From contig NC_061074.1 of NCBI RefSeq assembly GCF_021917145.1, positions 11,351,051 to 11,415,050 on the forward strand: DNA of 64,000 bases. The letters are read 5' to 3'. How positions within the stretch are numbered: position 1 is the stretch's first letter; each line of letters opens with the position of its first letter. This document shows positions 13,291 through 24,061 of the stretch, piece by piece. This DNA comes from Hypomesus transpacificus. Taxonomy: Eukaryota; Chordata; Actinopteri; Osmeriformes; Osmeridae. A program made the translations under genes and the position numbers. Under the pieces are notes generated by a model. That model saw only the letters and a program-made list of their open reading frames with translations, had not been told where the DNA came from and did no database searches.

Positions 13291-14373
13291 TCACACCCTG
13301 ACCACAGCCTGGCTTTCCAGAGTGTTGGACCTGGAGGTGTACCTGGAAGTGTCTGTTCTGGTTACTGTCGACTCCTCGCCAATGACTTGGAATAAGCCGC
13401 GCAGGGAGCGGTTCATGCTCTGCTTGAAGCCCCTGCCCAGGCACACGTACAGCAGTGGGTTCAGGCAGCTGTTGAGATACGCCAAGCACAGTGCCACGGA
13501 ATGTAGCACGTGCACGTTGGCGCTGTGCGGTGACGTTCGGGGCGTGGCCAGTATCACAAAGTCCATCAGGTGCAGTGGGAGCCAACAGAGGAAGAAGCTG
13601 AGCACCACGGCGGCGATGACCTTCAGTGTGCGCCGGCTGCGTGCGCTCGTGGCTCTCGACGAGCCTGAACGCGCCCTGCTGTACACCACCCAGTGGCACC
13701 CTACGATGACCAGGAACGGCAGGAGGAACGCCGTCAGGAAGCGGAAGGACATGACGACCCAGCCGCTGGTCAAGCCATACACCTCCACGCACAGGGCCTT
13801 CGACTTGCTTAATTCCCTCAGTTTCACATAAACAAGTTGGGGGGTGGTGGCTAGTAGAGCCAGCAACCAGACTGCCGCACACACCCAGATAGCCTGGCGA
13901 GGCCTCCTCCAATTCTGACACCACACTGGCCGGGATACCATCAGCCAGCGGTCGACACTGATAAGCACCAGGAGTAGCACACTACAGTACAAGACCAGGT
14001 AGATGAAGCTCTTGAGCAGGGTGCAGGCTGTGGCACCATAAGGCCAGTTCTGGTCCAGGGCGATGGGCACCATAAGCAGGGGTAGAGACAGGCAGCAAAG
14101 CAGGTCAGCTAGGGCCAGGTTGAGGAACCAGAGAGAAGTGACGGTGCGCGGCATTTTGAAGCCCGTCACCCACACCACCAAGGCATTGCCAGGGACACCC
14201 AGAAGGCAGACCAGACCAAAGAAGACGAGCAATGCCACATGGCGCACTTCGAGAGCAGAGTTCAAGATTTCGGGGACGGGTATTTTATCGGAGAAGTTGA
14301 GTTGTTTGCGTTCCTCATCCGTGAAAAAAGAATCAAAGTCAATTCCTTCAAACATGTCTAGATCTAAACTCAT
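13291..14373 (-). CDS. c5ar1: C5a anaphylatoxin chemotactic receptor 1
   Basis: This is a 360-aa rhodopsin-family receptor with seven hydrophobic segments in one coding exon. The N-terminus is rich in Asp and Glu, as in receptors that bind basic C5a, and has a possible N-glycosylation site (NFS). TM1 contains GVPGNALVVWVT and TM2 contains LNLALADLL. TM3 ends in DRW, replacing the usual DRY. TM7 carries NSCLNPLLY, the NPxxY motif. Cysteines before TM3 (TACTLL) and in the second outer loop (ALCVEV) could form the conserved disulfide. The C-terminal tail has a Ser/Thr cluster for kinase and arrestin control. A splice acceptor (TTTTCAG) ends two bases before the ATG, so a non-coding first exon lies upstream. 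The receptor signals C5a through G proteins on phagocytes. C5ar2 is less likely, because C5AR2 lacks a comparable DRx motif. Confidence 0.88.
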   Translation of the reverse strand: MSLDLDMFEGIDFDSFFTDEERKQLNFSDKIPVPEILNSALEVRHVALLVFFGLVCLLGVPGNALVVWVTGFKMPRTVTSLWFLNLALADLLCCLSLPLLMVPIALDQNWPYGATACTLLKSFIYLVLYCSVLLLVLISVDRWLMVSRPVWCQNWRRPRQAIWVCAAVWLLALLATTPQLVYVKLRELSKSKALCVEVYGLTSGWVVMSFRFLTAFLLPFLVIVGCHWVVYSRARSGSSRATSARSRRTLKVIAAVVLSFFLCWLPLHLMDFVILATPRTSPHSANVHVLHSVALCLAYLNSCLNPLLYVCLGRGFKQSMNRSLRGLFQVIGEESTVTRTDTSRYTSRSNTLESQAVVRV

Positions 14374-14796
14374 GGCTGAAAAGGTATGGATAGAAGATAA
14401 ATATTATTATTATCATTATGGTCTTTTTTTATAATATATGAACGTTTAGCACACACATGCTAGTTAATGAATCAATCAAAGCATTCAACAACATTTCATG
14501 TGCAATGCGCTTTGTCAAAGTTCTTTACAGTCATTGAGATTGCAGGTCATCAAACAGCACTTGTATCAAGCAGACTTCAGAATCATACAAACCCACAAGC
14601 ATAGGGAGTCAAAATCCACAATCATAGAGAGGCACAATTCATTTCTTCTTAAATGTTCTTGCATCTACTAGTTATGAAATGTGTCCAATTACTGAATCAA
14701 ATTTCTTAATTTAAACTGTCAAGAATAGATCCCATTCATAATAGACTAAAAGACGTGGTCTATTATTGTACTGTGTATTTTCGATGTTTACCTTAC

Positions 14797-14880
14797 CTTT
14801 AATTCACTCTTGACTGATGTTGATGCGACAGTTCAGAAGGCTACAGGGGAACTGTTCCAAAAGTAGTTTTCTTCTCTTAT
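14797..14880 (-). other. Candidate c5ar1 5' UTR exon
   Basis: The c5ar1 coding exon begins with an acceptor, so a leader exon is expected. A good donor (AAAG then GTAAGG) lies at 14797/14796 on the minus strand, about 420 bp upstream. The 5' limit is a guess. RNA data would settle it. Confidence 0.3.
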
Positions 14881-15696
14881 ACATTTAGCAAGATCACATC
14901 ACACAACACTTCCTCAGAACGTGACTCATGTCCAGAAGACCAATTAGGTTTTGTATTTTTTTTCCATTCTAAGAAGAAGTTTACACTCCGTATTTTGTGT
15001 ACAAACTTCCCAAGTTTAATACTCTTTGATTATTGTTGGATTGGAACAAAAACAATGCTTTGTATTTGCCACTCATATGCACAAGTAAATTACAGGGCAA
15101 ACCTGTTGGTAGCATTTGTTTCTAAACATCATAGTAACATTATAAATAGCTAACCTGTGGATGAAATATCCCTTTAAATTAATAGTTATTCCAGCTAATC
15201 TTTGTAAAGTTGAGGTCTGTGCTGTATTTCCGACAGTAGATGCAGTGTAGGAATGATAATAATTGACATAAATCAGTCAACAGAATCAATAGAATGTAAG
15301 CAAGATCAGAGCAACAGTTTCAGATTGAGTTGTTGTGCTTGTAAAAGTGAGTAAATGCAAACGTCACTCAGAGCTTTAACATTATTTCACAATTACACAA
15401 TGTGTGCATGTGTGAATATGAGAATTTCCTTTTTTTCCAAGCACTTACACCAGTGCTATTAAATATGTACAAATACTTGACAGATATTTCTATGTATGCT
15501 AAAGTAAGACATATCAATTATCCTTTGCATAGAATACTAACACCACTCTTCAACTCCACATGGCTACAATCTGGTTTATGTGTTACACAAACATCTGTTA
15601 GTCCATTACGTCCAGGGATCTGTTGCCCATTGATCTCTTGTATCCTGGTGCAAAGTTTCCACAAGATAACAGCAGGGGTTCGATACTAGGAGGGGC
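14881..15696. other. Intergenic, no gene recognised
   Basis: AT-rich sequence between c5ar1 and the LBH-domain gene, both on the minus strand. It may hold the c5ar1 promoter at its left end and 3' UTR of the LBH-domain gene at its right end. No repeat or exon was recognised. Confidence 0.4.
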
Positions 15697-18480
15697 CTAG
15701 TGGCCTAATGCAGGTGCACTGTCAGGTGGTAGAGTAGGGGTGTCGTCTGTATATGCATCGGATTGAAGATCTGTCAGAAATATGAAAGGATATGTCACAA
15801 ATTTAGCACAATCGATCACTAAAGTGAAGTCAATTTTCTTGTAATGCAAGTGAACTTTAGATTAACTGTGAAAGAGTACGAACACACAAGCAGATTCACG
15901 CACACATAGCACCTACCTATGAGGGACATGTTTTGCTGGTTGTTGAAAATAATGGAGGTCTCCTCTTCCTCCTCTTCCTCCCCCCAGTCAGCAATGTTGG
16001 CCGGGGGGATGCACTGCTCCAGGAACAGGTCCTCGTCCTCCTCAAAGTCCATTTCTACCGGAGGCCAGCGTAGCTCGCCGCTCTCCACCTCGCTGACGTC
16101 GACAGGATCCACCACGATGGAGGGCAGGCGCTCCTTCTCGTGGTCGTAGTGCAGGCAGTGGAGAGAGCCCTCAGGCCCCAGGACCACCTCCACTGGGTCC
16201 GGGAAGATCTGGGGGAAAGGAGACGAGAGGCCTGTGTGGGTGGGTTAGAGGTGAGGGGTGTGGGAGAGGTGCATGTCGGTGCGTCAAGGATGAGGGGTGT
16301 GAGAGGTGCATGTTTAGAGGTGTGTGTGGGGGTGTTAGAGGTGAGGGGTGTGTGAGAGGTGTGTGAGAGGTGTGTGAGAGGTGTGTGAGAGGCGAGGGGT
16401 GCGTTGGGATGGGGTTGGGTGAGAGGAAGTGAGATATCATGGTGATAGGATAGACTGATAGACATCTTACCTGAAAAGGTATCCTGTCCACTTTATTCTG
16501 CAATGAAGTGTCCTCCATATTCGAATCCTGGCCAATCATTTCCCTGAAAAGCGAGAGATGTATTCAGCATAAACATAAAGGATAATGTAATTAACACATT
16601 ACATAAGGAGATAAGCTCATTCCAATTTAGCACATTTAAATGGCTGTGCTTTAATCTTTTTAATGTATTTATTAAATATAATTTGATGATACACAGACAC
16701 ACACAGAGATTCTAAGGACCCACCATGTATGAAGAAGAACTAATCATTTCAAGTATGTATAGTGACTTTCCTTATCCCTGCCTTTGAACTTCTAATTTGA
16801 GGGTTCAAATTTCTCACAACTCTCTGAATCTGTGCCACGCTGACCAGCAGGGGTGGGGAGGACAGCCAGTCTAGACGAACACACAGCTGTCAGGGACAGA
16901 TGTTCACATCCTCTATACCTCCCTTCCCACCTCTCCTCCTGCTGCCTCCCTCATCCCTCTCAGCTACATCCACCACTCTGGTGTACACACCTGTTCCAGG
17001 AAGAACCCTCAACCCTTGTCTGTCTGCTTGGAGTGTCCACACACACACAAACACATATGCAGACTCACTCCGGGGTGAGCTCCCGGATTAGAATGGCAGT
17101 CAGAGAGGGTTTGATCATTTCAAACTGGATTAAATCCTTTGCCATCCTCATATTTCATTATGTGATTGACTTGCAGTGGGGGCTATGGCATTTATAATCC
17201 AAAAAAAGGGTTATGCCTTGAGATGATAAGCCACCCTGCTTATCCAAACAGTTACTTTTCCAAAGTGACATCTGCCGCACATTGCGAGACTCCGACTTCT
17301 CGTCATTCCAAGTTAAGATTGAGTGCTGGATGCTACCCAAAACCTTTTGGAATATGATCACGTGCTATTGTGAAACTTCCTCTCTGCATTCGTGCTTGAC
17401 TTAGTCGTTTCCTTTAATTTAATCAGTTTAGGTTAACCAGAAAGGCTGAAAACGGATTTAAAAAGGGACTAAAGGTCAAAACGGAATCCTCTCTTAACCC
17501 TCTGCTAGGCTCCTTGCGTCTGGGGAATACAAGACACTCCTCATAAATGTCATATGCAGCTCTTGTAAACAGGTTATGTTGTGACAATCCTTTAATAGTT
17601 AAGGTAACAGACAGTGAAAGAGATATCTCATCTCTTATTATATGACTGTTTGTCAATTCTTGGTTATCATACAAGAAAGGGGCTTGGTTGTTTTATGAAA
17701 AGGGTTATGTGCCATTGGTGATGTTGTTTTGACCCAATTCATATTACGTTGACACAAATACAGCCCATGGTTTAAGCTGTTTGCGTGTCACCTGTGACCA
17801 AAAAAGTTTGAGCTCCTGTGATGTCGGTTCACTGGCTTAGCCCACATGTAATCCCTCTCAACCTCCTGCACGTTCCACACAACCTGGAAGCACCATTAAA
17901 GGGCTAACACAGTGACAGGCTGCAGTGAGTTCATGCTGACATCGGGAGGATTGGTGACATGAAACTGGGCCACGTGACAAGGTGTTAGTTGCCAGAGTTA
18001 ACAGGGCATAGACCTTATCTGACAACAATTTCCTAAACTGTTCCAGTTGAGACACTTAGGGCTTTCACCATCCACAACCCCATACCCACACATATCCTGC
18101 TTTTACATCAGTCACGTTACCTCTCCATACTCTTAAATCAATCCACACATTTACTTTTCTAAACATGCATTGTTTACATGATGCTAAAAGGGTCTTACCT
18201 GTCTGTGGTTAAGCTGATGTCATTGTTTACATGATGCTAAAAGGGTCTTACCTGTCTGTGGTTAAGCTGATGTCATCATCCTGGCAGAACTCCACGCAGG
18301 CCAAAGAGGGCAGTGCCACTGTGGGTGGAGGAGGCAGCGCGGGTGCAGCTGGAGGGATGCAGCTACCACAGCACTCACCCTCCGCCTCCACCTCAGAGGG
18401 GCAGTTGGTCTCCAGGACGACGCCTTGGGGTGAGGGGGGGGTGGGGGGTACGTAGTCCAGAGTCTGGGGTTCCGGGTCTC
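15697..18480 (-). CDS. LBH-domain-containing protein (5' exon not found)
   Basis: Four consecutive minus-strand exons fit together in phase: 18480-18252, 16543-16471, 16208-15917 and 15770-15697, ending in TAG. Together they encode about 222 residues. Exons two and three give IPFQIFPDP, then KERLPSIVVDP and VESGELRWPP, the signature of the LBH (limb-bud-and-heart) domain. After it comes an acidic stretch with a poly-Glu run (WGEEEEEEE). The first exon found encodes a proline-rich, cysteine-containing segment (DYVPPTPPSPQG) not present in LBH itself, so this is a longer LBH-domain relative, perhaps LBHD-like. LBH proteins are small acidic nuclear regulators; the role here is inferred only from the domain. 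The exon with the ATG must end in phase 1 and lie right of 18480; I could not find it. The 3' end of the first listed exon sits in a 53-bp duplication. Confidence 0.75.
18168..18273. repeat. Exact 53-bp tandem duplication over a splice donor
   Basis: Positions 18168-18220 and 18221-18273 are identical. The unit holds the last bases of an LBH-gene exon plus its GTAAGA donor, so two donors lie 53 bp apart at 18251/18250 and 18198/18197 on the minus strand. Using the farther donor would retain intron sequence that opens with an in-frame TAA. Confidence 0.95.
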
Positions 18481-18640
18481 CTGGGAAGTCAGAAGAGAAC
18501 TCTGGTACTTGTGGTCAGTGAGAATCTCCCGTCTTCCTGTGGGTCTTAACCAAGAAGCTGGCTAAAAAACATGGAACGTGTGTCCACTGACCAGTCTCAA
18601 GCTTCTCCAGCTGTCTACTGGACTACCATCTACGCTTTCT

Positions 18641-18726
18641 TTCTCCCTCTCTGTTTCTCTCCCTCCCTCTCCCTCTCTCTCTCTCCCTCTCTCTCTCTCC
18701 CCCCCCCCCCCCCCCTCTCTCCCTCT
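18641..18726. repeat. CT-rich tract with a poly-C run
   Basis: A pyrimidine tract of CT and CCT units, including a run of about 14 C. It lies next to the LBH-domain gene. Open frames rich in Leu, Ser and Pro across it are artefacts of the repeat. Confidence 0.9.
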
Positions 18727-19095
18727 CAGTGGAGATTTGGAGTGGAGCAGGATAGGATTAGCGTCCCTTTCGATTACGGAGACCAGCTGGGTGACGTCAG
18801 TAGTGCTTGACTGTCGCTCCGCCAAGTGGGCACACAGATTGGCATCACGGGAATATGAAGCACCAAACGTGGTGTGTGGTCAGTGGTTTGGTGTGGCCCA
18901 AAATTGGTTTCAAGAGCTGTCGGCGCTGCTGATATGGCTGCTTATATAAGTAACAACATGGAACTACATTTTTCCTCCATGGGATGAGATTTTGCCTCCA
19001 TTTCATTTGAACACGTTTTATTGGCATGAATGTCTAATTCATTCCCTGTGCTTTACTGACATGAATGTTCAAGTTATACAGTGTTTCAAAGCTTT

Positions 19096-19099
<4 letters not shown>

Positions 19100-19176
<77 letters not shown>

Positions 19177-19214
19177 TCTCTCTCCCTCTCTATCCCTCTC
19201 TCTCTCTCTCTCTC
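19100..19214. repeat. (CT)n microsatellite
   Basis: About 115 bp of almost pure CT repeat with a few interruptions near its right end. It encodes only repetitive Leu-Ser or Arg-Glu frames, none of which is a gene. Confidence 0.95.
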
Positions 19215-19291
19215 CTTTATGCGGATTTGGACAATGCTGGGAATTAGCCCGGGGATCAAGGGCTCAGGGATGGGCTGGGCTGGGCTGGGGA

Positions 19292-19299
19292 TATAAATA
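19292..19299 (+). promoter_or_regulatory. Candidate TATA box (TATAAATA)
   Basis: TATAAATA on the plus strand follows three GGGCT repeats and is followed by about 25-30 bp before a CA-rich start-like segment. It could serve the plus-strand C1q-type gene whose C-terminal exon starts at 22054, but no exon linking them was found. Confidence 0.25.
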
Positions 19300-20441
19300 G
19301 CTGCAACAGACCGGCCCTGTCCACACAGTCAGCATCAGTCACAACGCTGTATTCCCCACACTGGGCCATTAACGTAGATTTCACTGGGGAAGGAATGTAA
19401 CATCTCACGTTTAAACATTTTGCAATTGTTCAGGTTCACTTTTTCAATGACCTACATGGTTCGTGGGGACGCAATGCCTGCTGAGTCGACTATGCACACC
19501 AGTGAGTGATGAGCTAGCCCTGGACATTTCTAAATGATCACAACTCTTGCCAAATTGCTGTGATGTTGAAACTACAGAACCACTACTTCTGCATTGTTAC
19601 GTCCAAAAAACATTCTTGTGTTGATTGTGTAACATGATGACTACCCTGGTTTTGTATGAGACTGAAAACCAGTGTATAGATAAAGGCACGTGTGAACTCG
19701 ATATAACCATAGCTATGCCACCCTGAGACACAATTCATAACTTAAACTTGAACATGAATGTCTTTAGTATGCATGAACAAACCAATATATCAGACGTCTT
19801 CTGCTTTCTCCAGATCACTGAAACTATGTATTAGTTGCCTTTGCAAAGTATCTAAACCTGAAAAACCAGCTATGCCTGTCTTTCTCTGTCTTTCTCTCCT
19901 CACATAAGAATATCAGGACTATTCACAGCATGCACACTCATCTGCATGAGCTCCACAGGTAAAAGACCTGACGTGATCTCCTACTTCTTTTTCAACGATC
20001 AATTTCACCTGATTTGTCATCACTTCCAGTAAAGGGAGGCTCAGTGTGTACTGGTTTGGTCTATTCCAGAGGTCTGCCAAGTGCTAGCTGTGGTTTCAGA
20101 AGTCATGGATTGTGAGCCTGGTCGGGGAGACAGCGGAAGCGTCTGCAAGCCAAGTAATAACCCCCACACCAGTATTGACTTTATTGTTTACATTGAAATG
20201 GACGTAGTCACACGTTTTACCACTCAAAAATACAAACTTCAATAGTTATCCATGGTAGTGCAGTCCATGCAAGGCTGTGGTCTTTTTTGCTTTCACTGCA
20301 TTTCTGTTCCAAAAAAAGTATACAATTTTCCCATGGAACACTAACTCTTCATGTCTTTGAAAAAGTTATTATATTGTTATGTATGTGGTTTGCTTATCAG
20401 AATTATATTTATTACAAAACTGGAGTATTGTTGCACAGACA
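19300..20441. other. No gene recognised
   Basis: Mixed-composition sequence between the CT tract and the 20.4-kb transposon. A short open frame starts at 20106 (46 codons) but has no family I can name. An upstream exon of either the C1q gene (+) or the LBH gene (-) could lie here. Confidence 0.35.
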
Positions 20442-21731
20442 TAGCCTGGCTGCCAGCCCAACTTCTCCCCGCCCACAAAAGAATTTGGTCGGGAAGTTGG
20501 GTCTGGAGGGTCTCGTATTGTAGCCTGGCTGCCAGCCCAACTTCTCCCCGCCCAAAAAGAAAGGGAAGTTGGGTCTGGAGGGTCTCGTATTGGGGACCAA
20601 CTACAGAAAACCAGAATCTGGGCGAACCAATGAAATTGTCAGGGCGGGCTTTATACGATGATGGACAGATGATCAACAGTAACGTAATCACCTACGACAC
20701 AAAAGAGCGCTTAAGTTGAATTCGTTTTGAACAAACATGGCTACCGCTGGAGATCTGGGATGTTATGATTCTGCCATCGAGTCTGTTTTAGAAGACATCG
20801 ACAGCGCATTACTTTTGAAAGAGGAACAGAGAGACGCAATCAAGGCATTTGTCGATGGAAAATATGTTTTTGCCGTCCTTCCTACGGGATTCGCTAAAAG
20901 TTTCATTTATCAGCTGGCCCCGATGGTTGCGAAGAAGATGGGACACAATGAAACCCAGTGGCCATTGTGGTTTCTCCTTTTCTTTTGTGGAGTTGTAATC
21001 CTCAACGGAGAACTTGTTCGTATCTGCATTGCCCTTTATTGTTTCGCTCTAAAAGGTTGACCGTGTGAACAAGAACTCCCCCTACCCTTAAATGAATTCT
21101 ACAACACCGGCAAAAATCGTTTGTATTCATTCTTCAAGCATACTTCAAGTCTGCTTGCAGTTTAGTCAGTAAAGATTAAGCTGCCTCTCAGTTTAGTTCT
21201 GTTGACCATAGATATATATTTATCTATGCTGTTGACAACAACTATGCGGCGCTTAACATACGTCACATACTCTGTTGCTCTGATTGGTTGTAGATCTATC
21301 CAATTGAGCGAAGAGGCATTTGTTTTCCAGGCTGTTTGAAACACGCCTCGTAGTCAAAGCCCAACGGAGAGTTCTCAGACTCATATTCTGACTAGAATTA
21401 TGAGTATGACAACGTCAGGCTACTCGTATTGGGAACAACTACATAAAACCAGGATCTGGACGGACCAATGAAATTGCCAGGGCGGGCTTTATACGGTGAT
21501 GGACAGATCATCAACGGTAACGTAATCAACAACGTCACGAAAGAGCCCTTGGGTTGAATTCGTTTTCAACAAACAACATATTACGTTGCTCTGATTGGTT
21601 GTAGGTCTATCCAATTGAGCGAAGAGGCATTTGTTTTACGAGTTCGGTTGAAACAAGCCCGTAGTCACAGCCCAACGGAGAGTTCAGACTCATATTTTGA
21701 CTAGAATTATGAGTATGACAACGTCAGGCTA
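20442..21731. mobile_element. DNA transposon with 9-bp TSD and RecQ-like fragment
   Basis: The element begins TAGCCTGGCTG and ends CAACGTCAGGCTA, so its tips are short inverted repeats (TAGCCTG). The 9-bp sequence GCACAGACA occurs directly before it (20433-20441) and directly after it (21732-21740), a clean target-site duplication. The first about 80 bp are duplicated in tandem (from 20442 and from about 20521). The right part also holds two copies of a segment ending TATGAGTATGACAACGTCAGGCTA (at about 21421 and 21731). It carries a partial helicase frame and no transposase I can recognise, so it is a non-autonomous, internally rearranged copy. The superfamily is unresolved. Confidence 0.75.
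20737..21060 (+). pseudogene. RecQ-helicase-like N-terminal fragment inside transposon
   Basis: The 107-codon frame starts with an ATG after the duplicated element end. Residues 28-65 resemble the start of RecQ-family helicases: a KEEQRDAI segment, then a Walker A-like LPTGFAKS followed by FIYQLAPM. RecQ enzymes have Gly-Lys-Ser here, so the Ala before Lys is a likely damaging change. After about residue 70 the similarity stops and the frame runs into unrelated hydrophobic sequence. The remaining helicase motifs are missing. This is a decayed remnant carried by the transposon. Confidence 0.6.
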
Positions 21732-22400
21732 GCACAGACACTAAGCTGGACAGAACGTGCATACTGAATGGAACAGTCCTGTCAGAACACAACATCTGCT
21801 GTCAGCTATGTGTAATGTTTACCACCTGAATAACGCCAATCTTTCAATTATTTTTTACATCAGAACCTACTCCAACCAAACCTAAACCTGAAGAGGACAT
21901 TACTGATATAACCAGTCAAAGTACTTTCAAGCTTCATCTTTAACCAAAGTCTATAAAATACGAATTGACATTACACAAAAATGTAAAGAAATGGGACCCA
22001 ATTATATTAATTTTTATTGTTGACATTTCTTTCTGTAAATGTTTCCACTACAGACACAGTCGTTGCGTTTACAGCCAAACTACAAGTCCACCACAGCTAT
22101 CCAAAGCACGAGGGGGTCCTGAGGTTTACTGATGTACTAATCAACAAAGGAGGAGGTTACAGTCCTGACACTGGCATCTTCACCTGCCCTCAGCCTGGCT
22201 TCTACCACTTCACTGCTCACATGTCTACTTACGGCAAGGCTCAGTGTGGCATCTTTAAAAATGAAAAGAGTGTTGTGTCTATGTACCACAGCACCCTCCC
22301 CAACAAGCTCAGCCAGATGGCTAGTATCAGCAGTGTGATCCAGCTCCTTCCAGGAGACAAGGTTTGGGTCAACCTGTGGGTACCCTGTAGGAATGACATA

Positions 22401-24061
22401 CAGTGCCCTCCAAAAGTATTGGAACAGTGAGGCGAATTCCTTTATTTTTGCTGTAGACTGAAAACATTTGGGCTTGACATCAAATAATGAACGTGAGACC
22501 AGAGATCAACGTTTCAGCTTTTATTTCCAGGTATTTACATCAGGATCTGATGCACAACTAAGAAAATATCACATTTTGTTTGAATCCACCCATTTGTCAT
22601 GTGATCAAAAGTATTGGAACAGATATACTTAAAACATATTTAAGTGAATAAGACTTAATATTTAGTTGCAAATCCTTTGCTTTCAATAACTGCAGCAAGT
22701 CTGTGACCCATTGACGTCACCAAACTTTTGCATTCTTCCTTTTTGATGCTTTCCCAGGCTTTCACTGCAGCCTCTTTCAGTTGTTGTTTGTTTTGTGGGG
22801 TTCCTCCCTTCAGTCTCCTCTTAAGCAGGTAAAATGCATGCTCTATAGGGTTTAAGTCTGGAGATTGACTTGGCCAGTCTAATACCTTCCATTTCTTGCC
22901 CCTGATGAACTCCTTTGTTGTTTTGGCAGTGTGTTTTGGGTCGTTATCTTGCTGCATGATGAAGGCTCTGCCAATCAGTTTGGTTGCATCTTTCCTTAAA
23001 TTGGCAGACAAAATGTTTCTGTAGACTTCCGAGTTCATTTTGCTGCTGCCATCATGTGTTACATCCTCAATGAAGATTAATGAGCCCGTCCTAGAAGAAG
23101 CCATGCAAGCCCAAGCCATGACATTACCTCCACCGTGTTTCACAGATGAGCTTGTGTGTTTGGGATCATGAGCAGTTCCTTTCTTTCTCCAAACTTTAGC
23201 CTTTCCATCACTTTGGTAAAAGTTAATCTTTGTCTCATCAGTCCATAAAACTTTGTCCCAGAATTTTTGAGGTTCATCTCTGTACTTTTTGGCAAATTCC
23301 AGCCTGGCCTTCCTATTCTTCTTGCTGATGAGTGGTTTGCATCTTCTGGTGTAGCCCTTGTACTTTTGTTCATGAAGTCTTCTGCGAACAGTAGATAGTG
23401 ATACCTTCACTCCTGCCATCTGGAGGTTGTTGCTGATCTCACTAACAGTTGTTTTAGGGTCTTTCTTTACAGCTCTCACAATGTTTCTGTCATCAACTGC
23501 TGATGTTTTCCTTGGTCTACCTGTTCGACGTCTGTTACTTAGTACACCAGTAGTTTTCTTCTTCTTCAGGACATTCCAAATGGTTGTACTGGCTATGGCC
23601 AATGTTTCTGCAATGGCTCTGATTGATTTTCCATCTTCTCTAAGACTCACAATTGCTTGTTTTTCACCCAAAGACAACGCTCTGGTTTTCATGTTGTTTT
23701 CACCTCTGAATACAGTCTGCATAGACAAAACCTATCTTACCCAATCTGAACCTGAGTGTAGACATTCAGTGGTATTTATTGATTGAATAATGTATGTAAT
23801 AGGACACACCTGGGCAACAAAACACACCTGTCAGTCACATGTTCCAATACTTTTGCTCACGTGACAAATGGGTGGGTTCGAACAAAAAGGTGATATTTTC
23901 TAATTTGTGCATCAGATCCTGATGTAAATACCTGGAAATAAAAGCTGAAACGTTGATCTCTGGTTTCACATTCATCGTTTGATGTCAAGCCCAAATGTTT
24001 TCAGTCTACAGCAAAAATAAAGGAATTGGCCTCACTGTTCCAATACTTTTGGAGGGCACTG
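22401..24061 (-). mobile_element. Tc1-like transposon, copy 1
   Basis: This 1661-bp element starts CAGTGCCCTCCAAAAGTATT and ends in its inverse, with a TA on each side (22399-22400 and 24062-24063). The inverted repeats are about 220 bp long. Each carries the AAAAGTATTGGAAC motif twice, at the outer tip and near the inner edge, as in IR/DR-type Tc1 elements. The transposase is on the minus strand. It interrupts a C1q-domain exon and differs from copies 2 and 3 at only a few positions that I noticed. Confidence 0.95.
22655..23728 (-). CDS. Tc1-family transposase (copy 1), open frame
   Basis: The 357-aa frame has no break. Residues about 20-120 form paired helix-turn-helix DNA-binding folds, with an AT-hook-like GRPRK between them. 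The catalytic domain shows the DDE triad: D in LWTDETK, D in MQQDNDPKHTAK, and E in SPDLNPIEH with 34 residues between the last two (DD34E). The GRPR motif and basic segments could serve nuclear import. Translation may start at the first ATG or at the inner one (MKTRALSLG). The enzyme would excise and reinsert the element at TA sites. Protein sequence matches copy 3 exactly as far as I compared. Confidence 0.93.
   Translation of the reverse strand: MSMQTVFRGENNMKTRALSLGEKQAIVSLREDGKSIRAIAETLAIASTTIWNVLKKKKTTGVLSNRRRTGRPRKTSAVDDRNIVRAVKKDPKTTVSEISNNLQMAGVKVSLSTVRRRLHEQKYKGYTRRCKPLISKKNRKARLEFAKKYRDEPQKFWDKVLWTDETKINFYQSDGKAKVWRKKGTAHDPKHTSSSVKHGGGNVMAWACMASSRTGSLIFIEDVTHDGSSKMNSEVYRNILSANLRKDATKLIGRAFIMQQDNDPKHTAKTTKEFIRGKKWKVLDWPSQSPDLNPIEHAFYLLKRRLKGGTPQNKQQLKEAAVKAWESIKKEECKSLVTSMGHRLAAVIESKGFATKY

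Noticed and set aside
13277-13924. 215-codon second minus-strand frame inside c5ar1
   Set aside because: Overlaps the receptor in another frame, lacks membrane segments or motifs, and is explained by GC-rich codon positions.
20106-20246. 46-codon frame (MDCEPGRGDSGS start)
   Set aside because: Contains RGDS but has no signal peptide, splice partner or recognised fold; not enough to call a gene or to join it to the C1q exon.
21861-21943. Acceptor-like site followed by a lysine/proline-rich frame just before the C1q exon
   Set aside because: The frame ends in a stop without a usable donor, so it cannot feed the C1q exon in phase.
23427-23786. 119-codon frames opposite each transposase (also 29328-29687 and 48574-48933)
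   Set aside because: They are antisense to the transposase DNA-binding domain in all three copies and exist only because the DNA is nearly identical.
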